20,901 nt of DNA. Origin: CAKZSU01 sp044223895 (GTDB lineage Bacteria; Patescibacteriota; Microgenomatia; UBA10105; UBA927). The stretch spans positions 1-20,901 of the forward strand of contig JBGALL010000028.1 of the NCBI GenBank assembly GCA_044223895.1, given 5' to 3'. Positions 7,762 to 14,912 of this stretch are shown here, piece after piece. A program made the translations under genes and the position numbers. The notes under the pieces were generated by a model that was not told the origin of the DNA, ran no database searches, and was given only the letters and a program-made list of their open reading frames with translations. The first letter of the stretch is position 1. Every line of letters starts with the position of its first letter.

Positions 7762-9894
7762 TTACACCTTTGGCAAACTAAAAATAAATGAACTACCTTT
7801 ATCTTTTTCTGAGGTAACACTTATCTCCCCGCCTGATAGTTCAATAATTTTTTTACAAATATACAACCCTAATCCGGTACCGGGGACGTGGGTTGGCATT
7901 TTATCTGAGTTATCTATACGGCCAAACTTTTTAAATAATTTTTGAATATCTTCTTTGGCAATTCCTATTCCAGAATCAGTGACTGAAGTTACCACACTCC
8001 CTCCCCTCTCACGGAAGGTAACATGAATAGAACCACCGTTCGGAGTAAATTTAATCGCATTGCCAATTAAGTTAACTAAGACTTCATGGGTCCTGTTTCT
8101 ATCAGCTCTCACCATATAGGTTCCGTTTTCGATAATAAATTGTTGATGACGTTCTTCTGTTTGCCCTAACAACTCTTGTTCTACTTCTTTCGCGGTATCG
8201 ACGATATTAAATTCTTCATGGACGATCTCAATTCTCCCGCCTTCTATCCTAGAGATATCCAACATATCGTTAATCAGGGCTATCATACGCTCTGTACTAT
8301 TGTATATTCGTCGTAGTTTTTCACCACTATCTTCAGGAAAAGTATTTAATTTTTTCAACATTAACCAGAGATATCCTTTTATAGCAGTCATTGGAGTACG
8401 CAAATCGTGAGAAGCAACTGATAAAAATTCATCTTTCATTTTATCTAGCTCTTTTAAATGTTCATTCGCTTGTCGCAATTTTTCGGTGGCTCGTTTCACT
8501 TCTTCTTGAAGGGTAATGTTGAATCGCTTAATCTCATCGTAATTGTGGGCATTATTGAGAGCCAGGGCAAATTCTGAACAAAAAGTATGCAACATTTTAA
8601 TATCTTTGTCATAATAGATCTCTCCTGAAGCTTTGGGTCCCAACATTAAAGACCCGATGAAACGACGCTCTATAAATAGTGGTACGTAAACATGCATATC
8701 ATATTTCTGCATGACCCCTTTAATAGCATGAATATCTTCTATTTCATCTACTTCAAGAATTTGTTCCTCACTTTGTAATCTGATTAGGTCGTCTTTGGGT
8801 ATTTCTACCAGTAAGTTATGTTCTTCTTTTAAGGTAACTATCTCGGTTATGTTTTCATTTTTATAAATATAGACAGCCAGTAGTGTTGAGGTAAGCACTT
8901 GTTGAAGTTCGGTCAGAAGTTCTTTGACAAAAATTTCTTCTTCCAAGGTGGAAGTCATTTTTTGAGATAAACGGAGAATTACTTCGTTCAGATTATAGTC
9001 TCGTTTATAAAACAATTTGTTCGTCATTTGAGAAACGATATTTTGCAATGGACTGAAGGTAAAGCCAACAAATAAAGTTAAAATAGTCGCTACTGGGAAA
9101 AACAATGGATCGGAACGGGAGATAAAATTACTGCTAACAATGAATAACACGCCAGTATACAACAAGCCTATTAACGATAACATAATAAAATAGGTCACCG
9201 CCCGAACTGTGAGAGCTCGAATATCAAATAGTTTATGTTTGCTGATAGCATAACTGGTTGCCGCAACTAAAATAATAGTACACAATGGGCCAAACGACTG
9301 TAATTCAATAATCGAAAACATCGGAAGAATTACGTTGGTAAACAGACCTACCAAAAATGTCCCCACAAATCCTAGAAGTAATAACTGTATTTGGGCTTTC
9401 TCATGTGGTGGTAACAATTTCAGTTTACGAATGATCACGTAGATCCCCAAGATCATATTTAGGAGAATTAGCAGTATCCAGACTGCATAGAGTGGTCCAG
9501 GAACCAATTCGCGCTGATCACCTTTTATCAATTCGTTTTGATCAATGAGTGGTGTGATGTAAGAAATTATCGAAACAACCACAGTTATAGTGGTTATCGT
9601 ATACGTTACCAGTTTTGGCCACTTCAAAATTCTTCTCGGGAAATAATAGGCTAAACAAAAAAAGAAAAAACTTATATAGGTGGCTACAAAAAAATTTAAT
9701 CTGCCTAATAATAAAACGGCAGATGGATCACTAATAGCATAGTACAAATACAAGGTAATTGCCCACCCTATTAGTGACAAGGTCAATAAACCAAAATATC
9801 GATTCGAGTGAGCTTTGGGGTTACGGATGAAGATAGCAATACCGAGAAAAGTATTAATGACGACTGAGGTAAAGATGGACAGGGTAAATAACAT
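7762..9894 (-). CDS. 7TM-GAF sensor histidine kinase
   Basis: A 710-residue membrane kinase. Residues 1-230 hold the N-terminal seven-helix domain seen in a class of histidine kinases, ending in the typical YAISKHKLFDIRALTVRAVTY stretch. Two further hydrophobic helices follow (about 232-290), then a GAF-like domain (about 320-455, VYVPLFIERRFIGSLMLGPK), a coiled coil, HisKA with SHDLRTP (His496), and HATPase_c with N-box LVNLIGNAIKF, G1 DSGIGIAKED and G2 GTGLGLYI. All catalytic boxes are intact. The gene begins 6 bases after the stop of the decarboxylase gene and is followed by a receiver gene, so the transcript encodes acyltransferase-like protein, decarboxylase, kinase and regulator. A kinase co-transcribed with metabolic enzymes may sense the substrate or product of those enzymes; that is inference from position only. 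Confidence 0.93.
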   Translation of the reverse strand: MLFTLSIFTSVVINTFLGIAIFIRNPKAHSNRYFGLLTLSLIGWAITLYLYYAISDPSAVLLLGRLNFFVATYISFFFFCLAYYFPRRILKWPKLVTYTITTITVVVSIISYITPLIDQNELIKGDQRELVPGPLYAVWILLILLNMILGIYVIIRKLKLLPPHEKAQIQLLLLGFVGTFLVGLFTNVILPMFSIIELQSFGPLCTIILVAATSYAISKHKLFDIRALTVRAVTYFIMLSLIGLLYTGVLFIVSSNFISRSDPLFFPVATILTLFVGFTFSPLQNIVSQMTNKLFYKRDYNLNEVILRLSQKMTSTLEEEIFVKELLTELQQVLTSTLLAVYIYKNENITEIVTLKEEHNLLVEIPKDDLIRLQSEEQILEVDEIEDIHAIKGVMQKYDMHVYVPLFIERRFIGSLMLGPKASGEIYYDKDIKMLHTFCSEFALALNNAHNYDEIKRFNITLQEEVKRATEKLRQANEHLKELDKMKDEFLSVASHDLRTPMTAIKGYLWLMLKKLNTFPEDSGEKLRRIYNSTERMIALINDMLDISRIEGGRIEIVHEEFNIVDTAKEVEQELLGQTEERHQQFIIENGTYMVRADRNRTHEVLVNLIGNAIKFTPNGGSIHVTFRERGGSVVTSVTDSGIGIAKEDIQKLFKKFGRIDNSDKMPTHVPGTGLGLYICKKIIELSGGEISVTSEKDKGSSFIFSLPKV

Positions 9895-9900
9895 ACCTAC

Positions 9901-10776
9901 TCATCCATTATTCTGTTTTTCCAGCCATTCTTCAATGCTCATTTGTTGCAGTGCGGATATCCCTTCTGTGGGAACTGCCCGTTGTGCTAAGGCAAAATAC
10001 GGCATAGCTACCAAAGCTGATCCTACATACCCTTCAGGAACAACAATGTCTGATACCCCTACAAAGACTCGTTCATAGCGGACATTATCAGGATGGTTTT
10101 CACTTATTTTTATACAACTTTTCACCATACTTTCGACAATAAATCTTTTTAATTCGAGTATTTTTTCCTCAGTCCCATCGGTCATAATCCTACCCGCATC
10201 TTCCATAAATAAAATTGCGGGTTCATGGGCTCTATCTGTTCCCCTATCTCGAGGAATAGCAATTCCTACGGCACTATATAAATGAGTAGGACCCTTTTCT
10301 TCCAAAGACTTATAGGCAACTATGGTATGACTTCCGGCTTTTATTGGATACTTTAAGTGTTCTCTGGTTCCAAAGACCTGCTGGGTAACCTGGGTAAGCG
10401 AACGAGCATCGAAAACTTCTACTTGTTGACTATGATAGCCAACAACTCCTGAGGGAATGAGTGGATGAGTTGTATATCCAGAAGATGGTTTCAAAATATC
10501 ATATCCAAGGAGCATTCCGTCGGGAGGGGCAGCGGTAAATGAAGAAGCTTTTTCAAAATTTAACTGACCCACATACGAGCCATTAGTTTCAGCGGTATCA
10601 AAAGCTTGAATAGCGTCTAGCGTATCAGAACCTGGATGGCTGAATTCTTGAGTTGTTAATCCTACATCGAGTTTTACCCCCACAAAATACCCACTCTTAT
10701 TTCCGAGTTGTTCAAAATGGCCACTCGAACGATCTGGGAATTCACTGATAGGCGTGGGGATTTCTTTACTCATCAT
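9901..10776 (-). CDS. Pyruvoyl-dependent histidine decarboxylase homologue (proenzyme)
   Basis: A 291-residue protein that aligns by eye along its whole length with the Lactobacillus-type histidine decarboxylase proenzyme (histidine to histamine plus CO2). Matches include GYFVGVKLDVG, DTLDAIQAFDTAETNGSYVGQ, KASSFTA, LGYDILK, LFMEDAG and a final EEWLEK. The self-cleavage Ser-Ser pair is Ser78-Ser79; cleavage would give a 78-residue beta chain and a 213-residue alpha chain with an N-terminal pyruvoyl group. Residues at the known active-site positions are kept: Asp60 (Asp63 in Lactobacillus), Glu63 (Glu66), Lys156 (Lys155), Phe190 (Phe195) and Glu192 (Glu197). Phe59 replaces Tyr62. No amino-acid/amine antiporter, the usual partner, lies in the window. 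The gene starts 2 bases after the GNAT-like gene. Family and mechanism are well supported; histidine as substrate is likely but unproven. Confidence 0.85.
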   Translation of the reverse strand: MMSKEIPTPISEFPDRSSGHFEQLGNKSGYFVGVKLDVGLTTQEFSHPGSDTLDAIQAFDTAETNGSYVGQLNFEKASSFTAAPPDGMLLGYDILKPSSGYTTHPLIPSGVVGYHSQQVEVFDARSLTQVTQQVFGTREHLKYPIKAGSHTIVAYKSLEEKGPTHLYSAVGIAIPRDRGTDRAHEPAILFMEDAGRIMTDGTEEKILELKRFIVESMVKSCIKISENHPDNVRYERVFVGVSDIVVPEGYVGSALVAMPYFALAQRAVPTEGISALQQMSIEEWLEKQNNG

Positions 10777-10778
10777 TA

Positions 10779-11492
10779 CTAGGTAGTTATTTGATTCTTC
10801 CGTCGAAGATATTTTCCAATGAGATCTTCTAATGGACCAAAGATAATATGTTCTTCTGTCTCATCATAGAAAGTTTCAACAACTTCTGCATTATGTTTTG
10901 TCATTATATCGTGCATGATTGAGTTATATTTTGTCCATACCAAATAGTGGGTAATTCCATGCTCATAGGCAGACTGAGTCATTAATTTCATCAAGTTGGC
11001 TGTGTGGAACGGATTTTGGCGCTCTTCTGGTACAACAAAAAAGTCAGGAACATTCATAATACTTTCTGGTGGGACATTCCTTCGACGCATATAATCGATA
11101 ACTGTAGCTTTTTTTTGATTGCGAATTGCTATCGGAAACACGTGTTCATTGGTCATTTCATAGGAAGTAATCACCCAATCATATACTTCTTCATAGGAAG
11201 ATAATCCCCCACCTTCCCAACCAGCACCGATAATTTTTCCATCAGCCCCTTCCAAAGTTGATAAAGACCCGTAAGTGCCAATTGTTAAATCGTAAACTAA
11301 TCTATAAGCAACCAAATCAAGTGAGTGATGTTCTTTCCACTCCGATTCAGCAAAGGCTGGTATGTAGGCGGTCGCGGTATCCAGAATTTTAGAGGGAGGC
11401 GTAGATAGCACGTGTTCGGTATTTACATAAACCTGAGGTGATACATCTCGTCGTCGCAGGGATTCCATAAATTTTAATAATTTTTTAATCAT
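10779..11492 (-). CDS. Putative GNAT-fold (LuxI/N-acyl amino acid synthase-like) acyltransferase
   Basis: A 237-residue soluble protein without a secure family. The layout resembles a GNAT fold. A helical N-terminal part (SLDLVAYRLVYDLTIGTYGS) is followed by a strand (GKIIGAGWE), a central helix, a strand (PDFFVVPEERQ), a long helix (ANLMKLMTQSAYEHGI), a strand (THYLVWTKYNS) and a final helix-strand (IMTKHNAEVVETF, HIIFGPLE). The FFVVPEE-helix-THYLVWTK part is reminiscent of LuxI and N-acyl amino acid synthases, where an ELxRFAV strand precedes a helix and a VT strand. This is a weak resemblance made by eye. It is the first gene of the decarboxylase operon, whose next ATG is 2 bases after the stop, so its job is probably linked to the amine or amino acid handled there. 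An in-frame ATG at 11468 is an alternative start. Confidence 0.4.
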   Translation of the reverse strand: MIKKLLKFMESLRRRDVSPQVYVNTEHVLSTPPSKILDTATAYIPAFAESEWKEHHSLDLVAYRLVYDLTIGTYGSLSTLEGADGKIIGAGWEGGGLSSYEEVYDWVITSYEMTNEHVFPIAIRNQKKATVIDYMRRRNVPPESIMNVPDFFVVPEERQNPFHTANLMKLMTQSAYEHGITHYLVWTKYNSIMHDIMTKHNAEVVETFYDETEEHIIFGPLEDLIGKYLRRKNQITT

Positions 11493-11579
11493 TATTACAA
11501 TGAACTATAAAGATTAAAAAAAGATTAAATTTGATTTTTTTTGGAAACCATCTGCTATAGTAAAAATTACCTAGAAATT
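11493..11579. promoter_or_regulatory. Divergent promoter region between the decarboxylase operon and the KAS III gene
   Basis: On the plus strand an extended -10 (TG-C-TATAGT, 11553-11561) lies downstream of TTGATT at 11531-11536 (19-base spacer) and predicts a short leader before the ATG at 11580. On the minus strand TATAGT (plus-strand 11504-11509) lies 11 bases before the ATG at 11492, without a clear -35. Between the two -10 elements the 10-mer AAAGATTAAA occurs twice, at 11509-11518 and 11520-11529, eleven bases apart, one helical turn. It is a possible operator shared by both directions. Confidence 0.5.
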
Positions 11580-12788
11580 ATGATACCGAAAGAAAAACTA
11601 CAATTATTTGATACTCAATTGCACCATCCAGAAAGTTTATCCTATCCCTATGAACGTGAAGCAAGATTAGGAAATATAAACATGAAGGTAGTTGCCTGGG
11701 GGCAACAAAATGCACTGGATCCAGAAAATAGTGGAGGGTTCAGACAAGGGTTTCAATTTTCTCCGGAGACTGATGTCACCAGTGATTTAGTTCAGGAATT
11801 TCATGCCTACACTGCTGCCCATCTAGTCCAAGAAGCATTGCACAAAAAAGATTGGAAGGGTGCAGATATCATTATTATTGGGTCAACTACTTCACGACCA
11901 GAAATTACCCAGTATGTTCCCAACGCAAGATTTGTAAATTATGCTTGTAATTTATTTCCTGGATCAATTGGTGACATCTATAGAAATCCTGATTACAAAA
12001 ATCAAAATCTCAAAGTAGTTATCGTCGGAGTAGAAAGTATTGTCGGTGCACCCAATGAGAAAAAGACCAGTAAAATTTTTGGAAATGGTGCTGGATGGAT
12101 GGCCTTTGAAACAAATGATTTCGAGCATCTCGATGGAGAGACTGTCGTATCACAAGATACCATGAATGTTATCCAGGTTCCGAAAATGTATGAATGGCCA
12201 CCTTCTGGAGAGCGCCTCCCTATTTTGGATGGATACAGTTTCGTCAATGGCAGCGAAGCAGTGTATTGTCGGACACATGACGGAAACTTTGTCTCCATTC
12301 CAGAATCTCCTGACAAATTTTTTCATATGAAAGATCGAACCGCAGTTTCCTTTCTGAGAATGATGCCGCCGATTGTGACCAGAGCCATACGCAAATATCG
12401 TCAAGAATTCCAACCAGTATTAGGGATGCCATTACAAGAGCCTATGTGTCATCAACCTTCTCAACGTGTTACCGAAGCAGTGGAAGAAGATGTTTATCGA
12501 CTCGATATGATTGCTGATGGTATAGATCCAAAAGAAGCAGCCCGAATCAGTATCTTAGATGCAAATCAAAGGTTATCGGCATTAGAACAAATCGGTAAAC
12601 CTGAGCTTGGATACTCTGTTCCCTTTGTATTACGAGAAACGAATAACATGAGCGCACCAACTTTTGTAGCTATGGGGATAGAGATGGTTCATCAAGGGCG
12701 CATCGTTCCCAATAAACCTATGTTGCTTATTGGCTATGGAGCCTGTCATATAGGAACAGTCGAAACCGTTATCCCCCGATTCAAATAA
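11580..12788 (+). CDS. 3-oxoacyl-ACP synthase III (KAS III/FabH)-like thiolase-superfamily enzyme
   Basis: A 402-residue enzyme with the thiolase fold. The nucleophile is Cys123 (VNYACNLFPGSIGDI), His291 lies in CHQPSQRV (FabH-type HQANxR), and Asn356 lies in NNMSAPTFVAMGI (FabH-type GNTSAxSxP). The end GYGACHIGTVE matches the usual glycine-rich GFGAGxxxG. The Cys-His-Asn triad is thus complete, which predicts acyl-thioester condensation or acyl transfer. It is longer than FabH (about 320 residues) owing to an N-terminal extension and extra residues around 180-265. The ATG at 11580 is chosen; a TTG at 11541 lies upstream of the predicted -10 and would not be transcribed. No acyl carrier protein or other fatty acid gene is nearby. 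It faces away from the decarboxylase operon across a shared regulatory region. HMG-CoA synthase-like or acyl-transferring KAS III roles are alternatives. Confidence 0.8.
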   Translation: MIPKEKLQLFDTQLHHPESLSYPYEREARLGNINMKVVAWGQQNALDPENSGGFRQGFQFSPETDVTSDLVQEFHAYTAAHLVQEALHKKDWKGADIIIIGSTTSRPEITQYVPNARFVNYACNLFPGSIGDIYRNPDYKNQNLKVVIVGVESIVGAPNEKKTSKIFGNGAGWMAFETNDFEHLDGETVVSQDTMNVIQVPKMYEWPPSGERLPILDGYSFVNGSEAVYCRTHDGNFVSIPESPDKFFHMKDRTAVSFLRMMPPIVTRAIRKYRQEFQPVLGMPLQEPMCHQPSQRVTEAVEEDVYRLDMIADGIDPKEAARISILDANQRLSALEQIGKPELGYSVPFVLRETNNMSAPTFVAMGIEMVHQGRIVPNKPMLLIGYGACHIGTVETVIPRFK

Positions 12789-12811
12789 TTCGCTAACGCC
12801 TGGGATGACTC

Positions 12812-12840
12812 TTGACTCTTCTCTTTTAAGCTTATATAAC
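12812..12840 (+). promoter_or_regulatory. Near-consensus promoter giving a leaderless mRNA
   Basis: TTGACT at 12812-12817, a 17-base spacer and TATAAC at 12835-12840 make a near-consensus sigma70-type promoter. The -10 ends 6 bases before the ATG at 12847, so transcription should begin at or within a base or two of the start codon. No Shine-Dalgarno sequence is present. Confidence 0.7.
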
Positions 12841-12846
12841 TGAAAC

Positions 12847-13245
12847 ATGGCTAAGATTCTTGTCGTTGAAGATGATCCATTGATCTCACGTATGTATCAA
12901 AAGATATTTTCTTTTGAAGGTTTTGAGGTTGAGATGGCTGGTGATGGTGAAGAAGGGTGGGAAAAAGTCAAAAAAGTAAACCCTAATCTTATCCTTTTGG
13001 ACATTATGATGCCGAAAATGAATGGTCTTCAGGTTTTAGAAAAATTAAAACTTGACCCTGATACCAAAAAAATTCCCGTAGTTATGCTTACCAATCTTGC
13101 TGGGGTACAAGATGCTGAGACTGCTTTAGCCAAAGGAGCAATCAAATATATCGTTAAGTCAGAACATGAGCCTCAAGAAATTACTAAAATGGTCAAAGAG
13201 ATCATGGCGGCATATACCAGAAACGAAGTTCCTCAAGCTGCTTAA
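12847..13245 (+). CDS. Stand-alone CheY-like response regulator receiver
   Basis: A 132-residue receiver domain with Asp9-Asp10, phospho-acceptor Asp52 (LLDIMMPKMNG), Thr82 (MLTNLAG) and Lys104 (YIVKSE), all in the expected places. There is no output domain beyond a short tail (TRNEVPQAA). It has its own promoter with a predicted leaderless transcript and is followed 15 bases later by a gene of unknown function, with which it may be co-transcribed. It resembles the receiver at 7319-7702, sharing the LTNLAG stretch after the conserved Thr, but the two are clearly diverged. No kinase gene is directly coupled to it, so either of the two histidine kinases in the window could be its donor. Confidence 0.93.
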   Translation: MAKILVVEDDPLISRMYQKIFSFEGFEVEMAGDGEEGWEKVKKVNPNLILLDIMMPKMNGLQVLEKLKLDPDTKKIPVVMLTNLAGVQDAETALAKGAIKYIVKSEHEPQEITKMVKEIMAAYTRNEVPQAA

Positions 13246-13260
13246 TTTTTTACATTACCC

Positions 13261-14481
13261 ATGATAGATAATGAAGGATTAACTTCTCGTCCAGAATCGT
13301 CTTCACACAATATCCTTATCGAACCTCGTAATTTCCCTATCGAACTAGAACGTCAAAACCGTCAATTTAATCTAACAGTTGATCAAATAGCTTCTCTGAT
13401 TGCGACCGGTAATCTTGGAGATTTTTACCTAGCAGATGACGAATTTAATGTGATTGAACCAGAATTAGGTTTTAGTCGGAAGATAGCCATTCAATCCCCT
13501 TCTAACCCTGACTATCTCTTTATCGTAACTGGATTAGGAATTGTTACCGCTAATGATTCAGGTGACATCAACATCGCCCCACCCAGTGTCAACGAAACAG
13601 TTCACCAAAAATTTCCAGATCTGGCTACGAATTTACTAACAACTCGGTTTATCGATGAACAGGGAAATTTAACCGGATATCCTCCTGATGAATCGAATGT
13701 AGGAGCCTACTATCGAGGGGATGGTATGGAAAAATATGATAATACTCAACAGATAAAACAAAAACTGGAAGGAAAGGTTTCGGTAATTATTCCCATAGCT
13801 GCAGGCTTTCTTGATGCAGAGCATTCTTCTAGCTTTTTTGCTTATGCCATACCCAAAAAATCTACCACAATGGAAGTAATCAAAAATAATGATATTTCTA
13901 TGTTAGCCAAGGTAGAAGGGATAGATAATACCAACATTGTCAAATACATACACTCATTTAAACTGGTTACTGCTACCGAGAAAGCTTTCCGCGCTTTGCG
14001 AGCATTAAATGAAGAAGAAATACTTCAGATGCAATTTCATCCTGCCAATATGTATCCTCAAAGAGATACTAACGGTGACATCGAAGACGTTATGATAAGT
14101 GACTTTGAGACCCACATCGATGTCACCAGCTATTCACGAGAAAGTTCGCAAGGTGAGTTATCAATCCATGACAAAGCAGTGTTATACCAACTTCAACAAG
14201 CAGTCTTGGTAAACAGCATTGTAAAAGACAATAATCCAACTCCAGAAAGTTTTTTTATAACCACATTGTTAACCCGTACCTTAGCAGGCCGTGCAATAGC
14301 AGCCTATTCTCCTGAGCTCTCATATAAAGAAGTAGTCAGTGAACTCCAATCACGCTTCAATGCTTTACCCCAAGAATTTTTGTTTTCAATGATTAGTGAA
14401 CAACAATCTCCCTATCAATCAATTATTATGGATTTATTAGAGGAGTATGCTCATGGAGGAAAACTTTTAGCCAAGAAATAG
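13261..14481 (+). CDS. Unknown 406-residue protein with kinase-like HxxN/DFE motifs
   Basis: I do not recognise a family. There is no signal peptide or TM segment, so it should be cytoplasmic. The first 230 residues are mixed strands and helices (YLFIVTGLGIVTAN, SVIIPIAAGFLDAEHSS, FFAYAIPKKST). From about residue 235 the sequence looks like the C-lobe of a kinase or aminoglycoside-phosphotransferase fold. A helix (TATEKAFRALRALNEEEI) leads to HPAN (His260, Asn263), and 21 residues later ISDFE (Asp281-Glu283) stands where a metal-binding DFG-like motif is expected; helices fill the rest. The usual catalytic Asp after the His is absent, so activity is uncertain and it could be a pseudokinase. 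It follows the receiver gene by 15 bases, which suggests a link to signalling. The kinase reading is inference from two short motifs. Confidence 0.45.
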   Translation: MIDNEGLTSRPESSSHNILIEPRNFPIELERQNRQFNLTVDQIASLIATGNLGDFYLADDEFNVIEPELGFSRKIAIQSPSNPDYLFIVTGLGIVTANDSGDINIAPPSVNETVHQKFPDLATNLLTTRFIDEQGNLTGYPPDESNVGAYYRGDGMEKYDNTQQIKQKLEGKVSVIIPIAAGFLDAEHSSSFFAYAIPKKSTTMEVIKNNDISMLAKVEGIDNTNIVKYIHSFKLVTATEKAFRALRALNEEEILQMQFHPANMYPQRDTNGDIEDVMISDFETHIDVTSYSRESSQGELSIHDKAVLYQLQQAVLVNSIVKDNNPTPESFFITTLLTRTLAGRAIAAYSPELSYKEVVSELQSRFNALPQEFLFSMISEQQSPYQSIIMDLLEEYAHGGKLLAKK

Positions 14482-14543
14482 TTGCTATTGACACCATCGC
14501 CAATACCTAGCAACATATATATTAGAAGAATTTATTCTGCTCT

Positions 14544-14912
14544 ATGGCTACCACGAAGAAATTATCGAAGCATCCTCTCCCCTCGTTGCTTCATGTGGTT
14601 CTCTTTGGCGTTATTCTTTTAGGATCATTGGTAGTCATTATTCTGTCTCAAAACACCCCAATGGACACGCGTTCCCGAGCATATCCTCTCGCGCCAACCC
14701 CAAAGCCAACGACAACAACGACAAAACCATATTTTCCCAAAATTGCCAAGGATGCGAGTGGAAAATGGGTTATAGTTCCTCCTAAACCAGGTGAGATACC
14801 ATGTATTAATGTAGGTGAAACTCGCGTCAATCCAATGAATACATCAGAATTTTATACCTGTGTTAGACCTCAGGCTTCTGCATGTAGGATGATGCTTACC
14901 TGCACCCCCTGA
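14544..14912 (+). CDS. Small membrane-anchored extracytoplasmic protein with four cysteines
   Basis: A 122-residue protein. A basic start (MATTKKLSKHP) is followed by one TM segment (about residues 14-36, LLHVVLFGVILLGSLVVIIL), then the sequence DTRSRAYP, which is common just after the signal anchor of Microgenomates surface proteins. A Pro/Thr-rich linker (APTPKPTTTTTKP) leads to a small outer domain with four cysteines (PCINVG, YTCV, ACRMM, LTCTP) that could form two disulfides. The function is unknown; it may be a cell-surface protein. A TTGACA at 14488-14493 lies upstream, but no convincing -10 stands at the right distance. Its TGA stop at 14910-14912 directly abuts the stop codon of the convergent gene with no space for a terminator. 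Confidence 0.72.
   Translation: MATTKKLSKHPLPSLLHVVLFGVILLGSLVVIILSQNTPMDTRSRAYPLAPTPKPTTTTTKPYFPKIAKDASGKWVIVPPKPGEIPCINVGETRVNPMNTSEFYTCVRPQASACRMMLTCTP

Noticed and set aside
11541..11579. TTG start at 11541 for the KAS III-like gene
   Set aside because: It lies upstream of the predicted extended -10 (11553-11561), so it would not be in the mRNA; the ATG at 11580 fits better.
12002..12432. Several minus-strand frames over the KAS III-like gene
   Set aside because: They overlap one another and a well-supported catalytic gene; no domain or ribosome site supports them.
14488..14521. TTGACA with a TATATA as promoter of the small membrane protein gene
   Set aside because: The spacer would be 22 bases, too long; no -10 at a normal distance was found, so it is not listed as a promoter.
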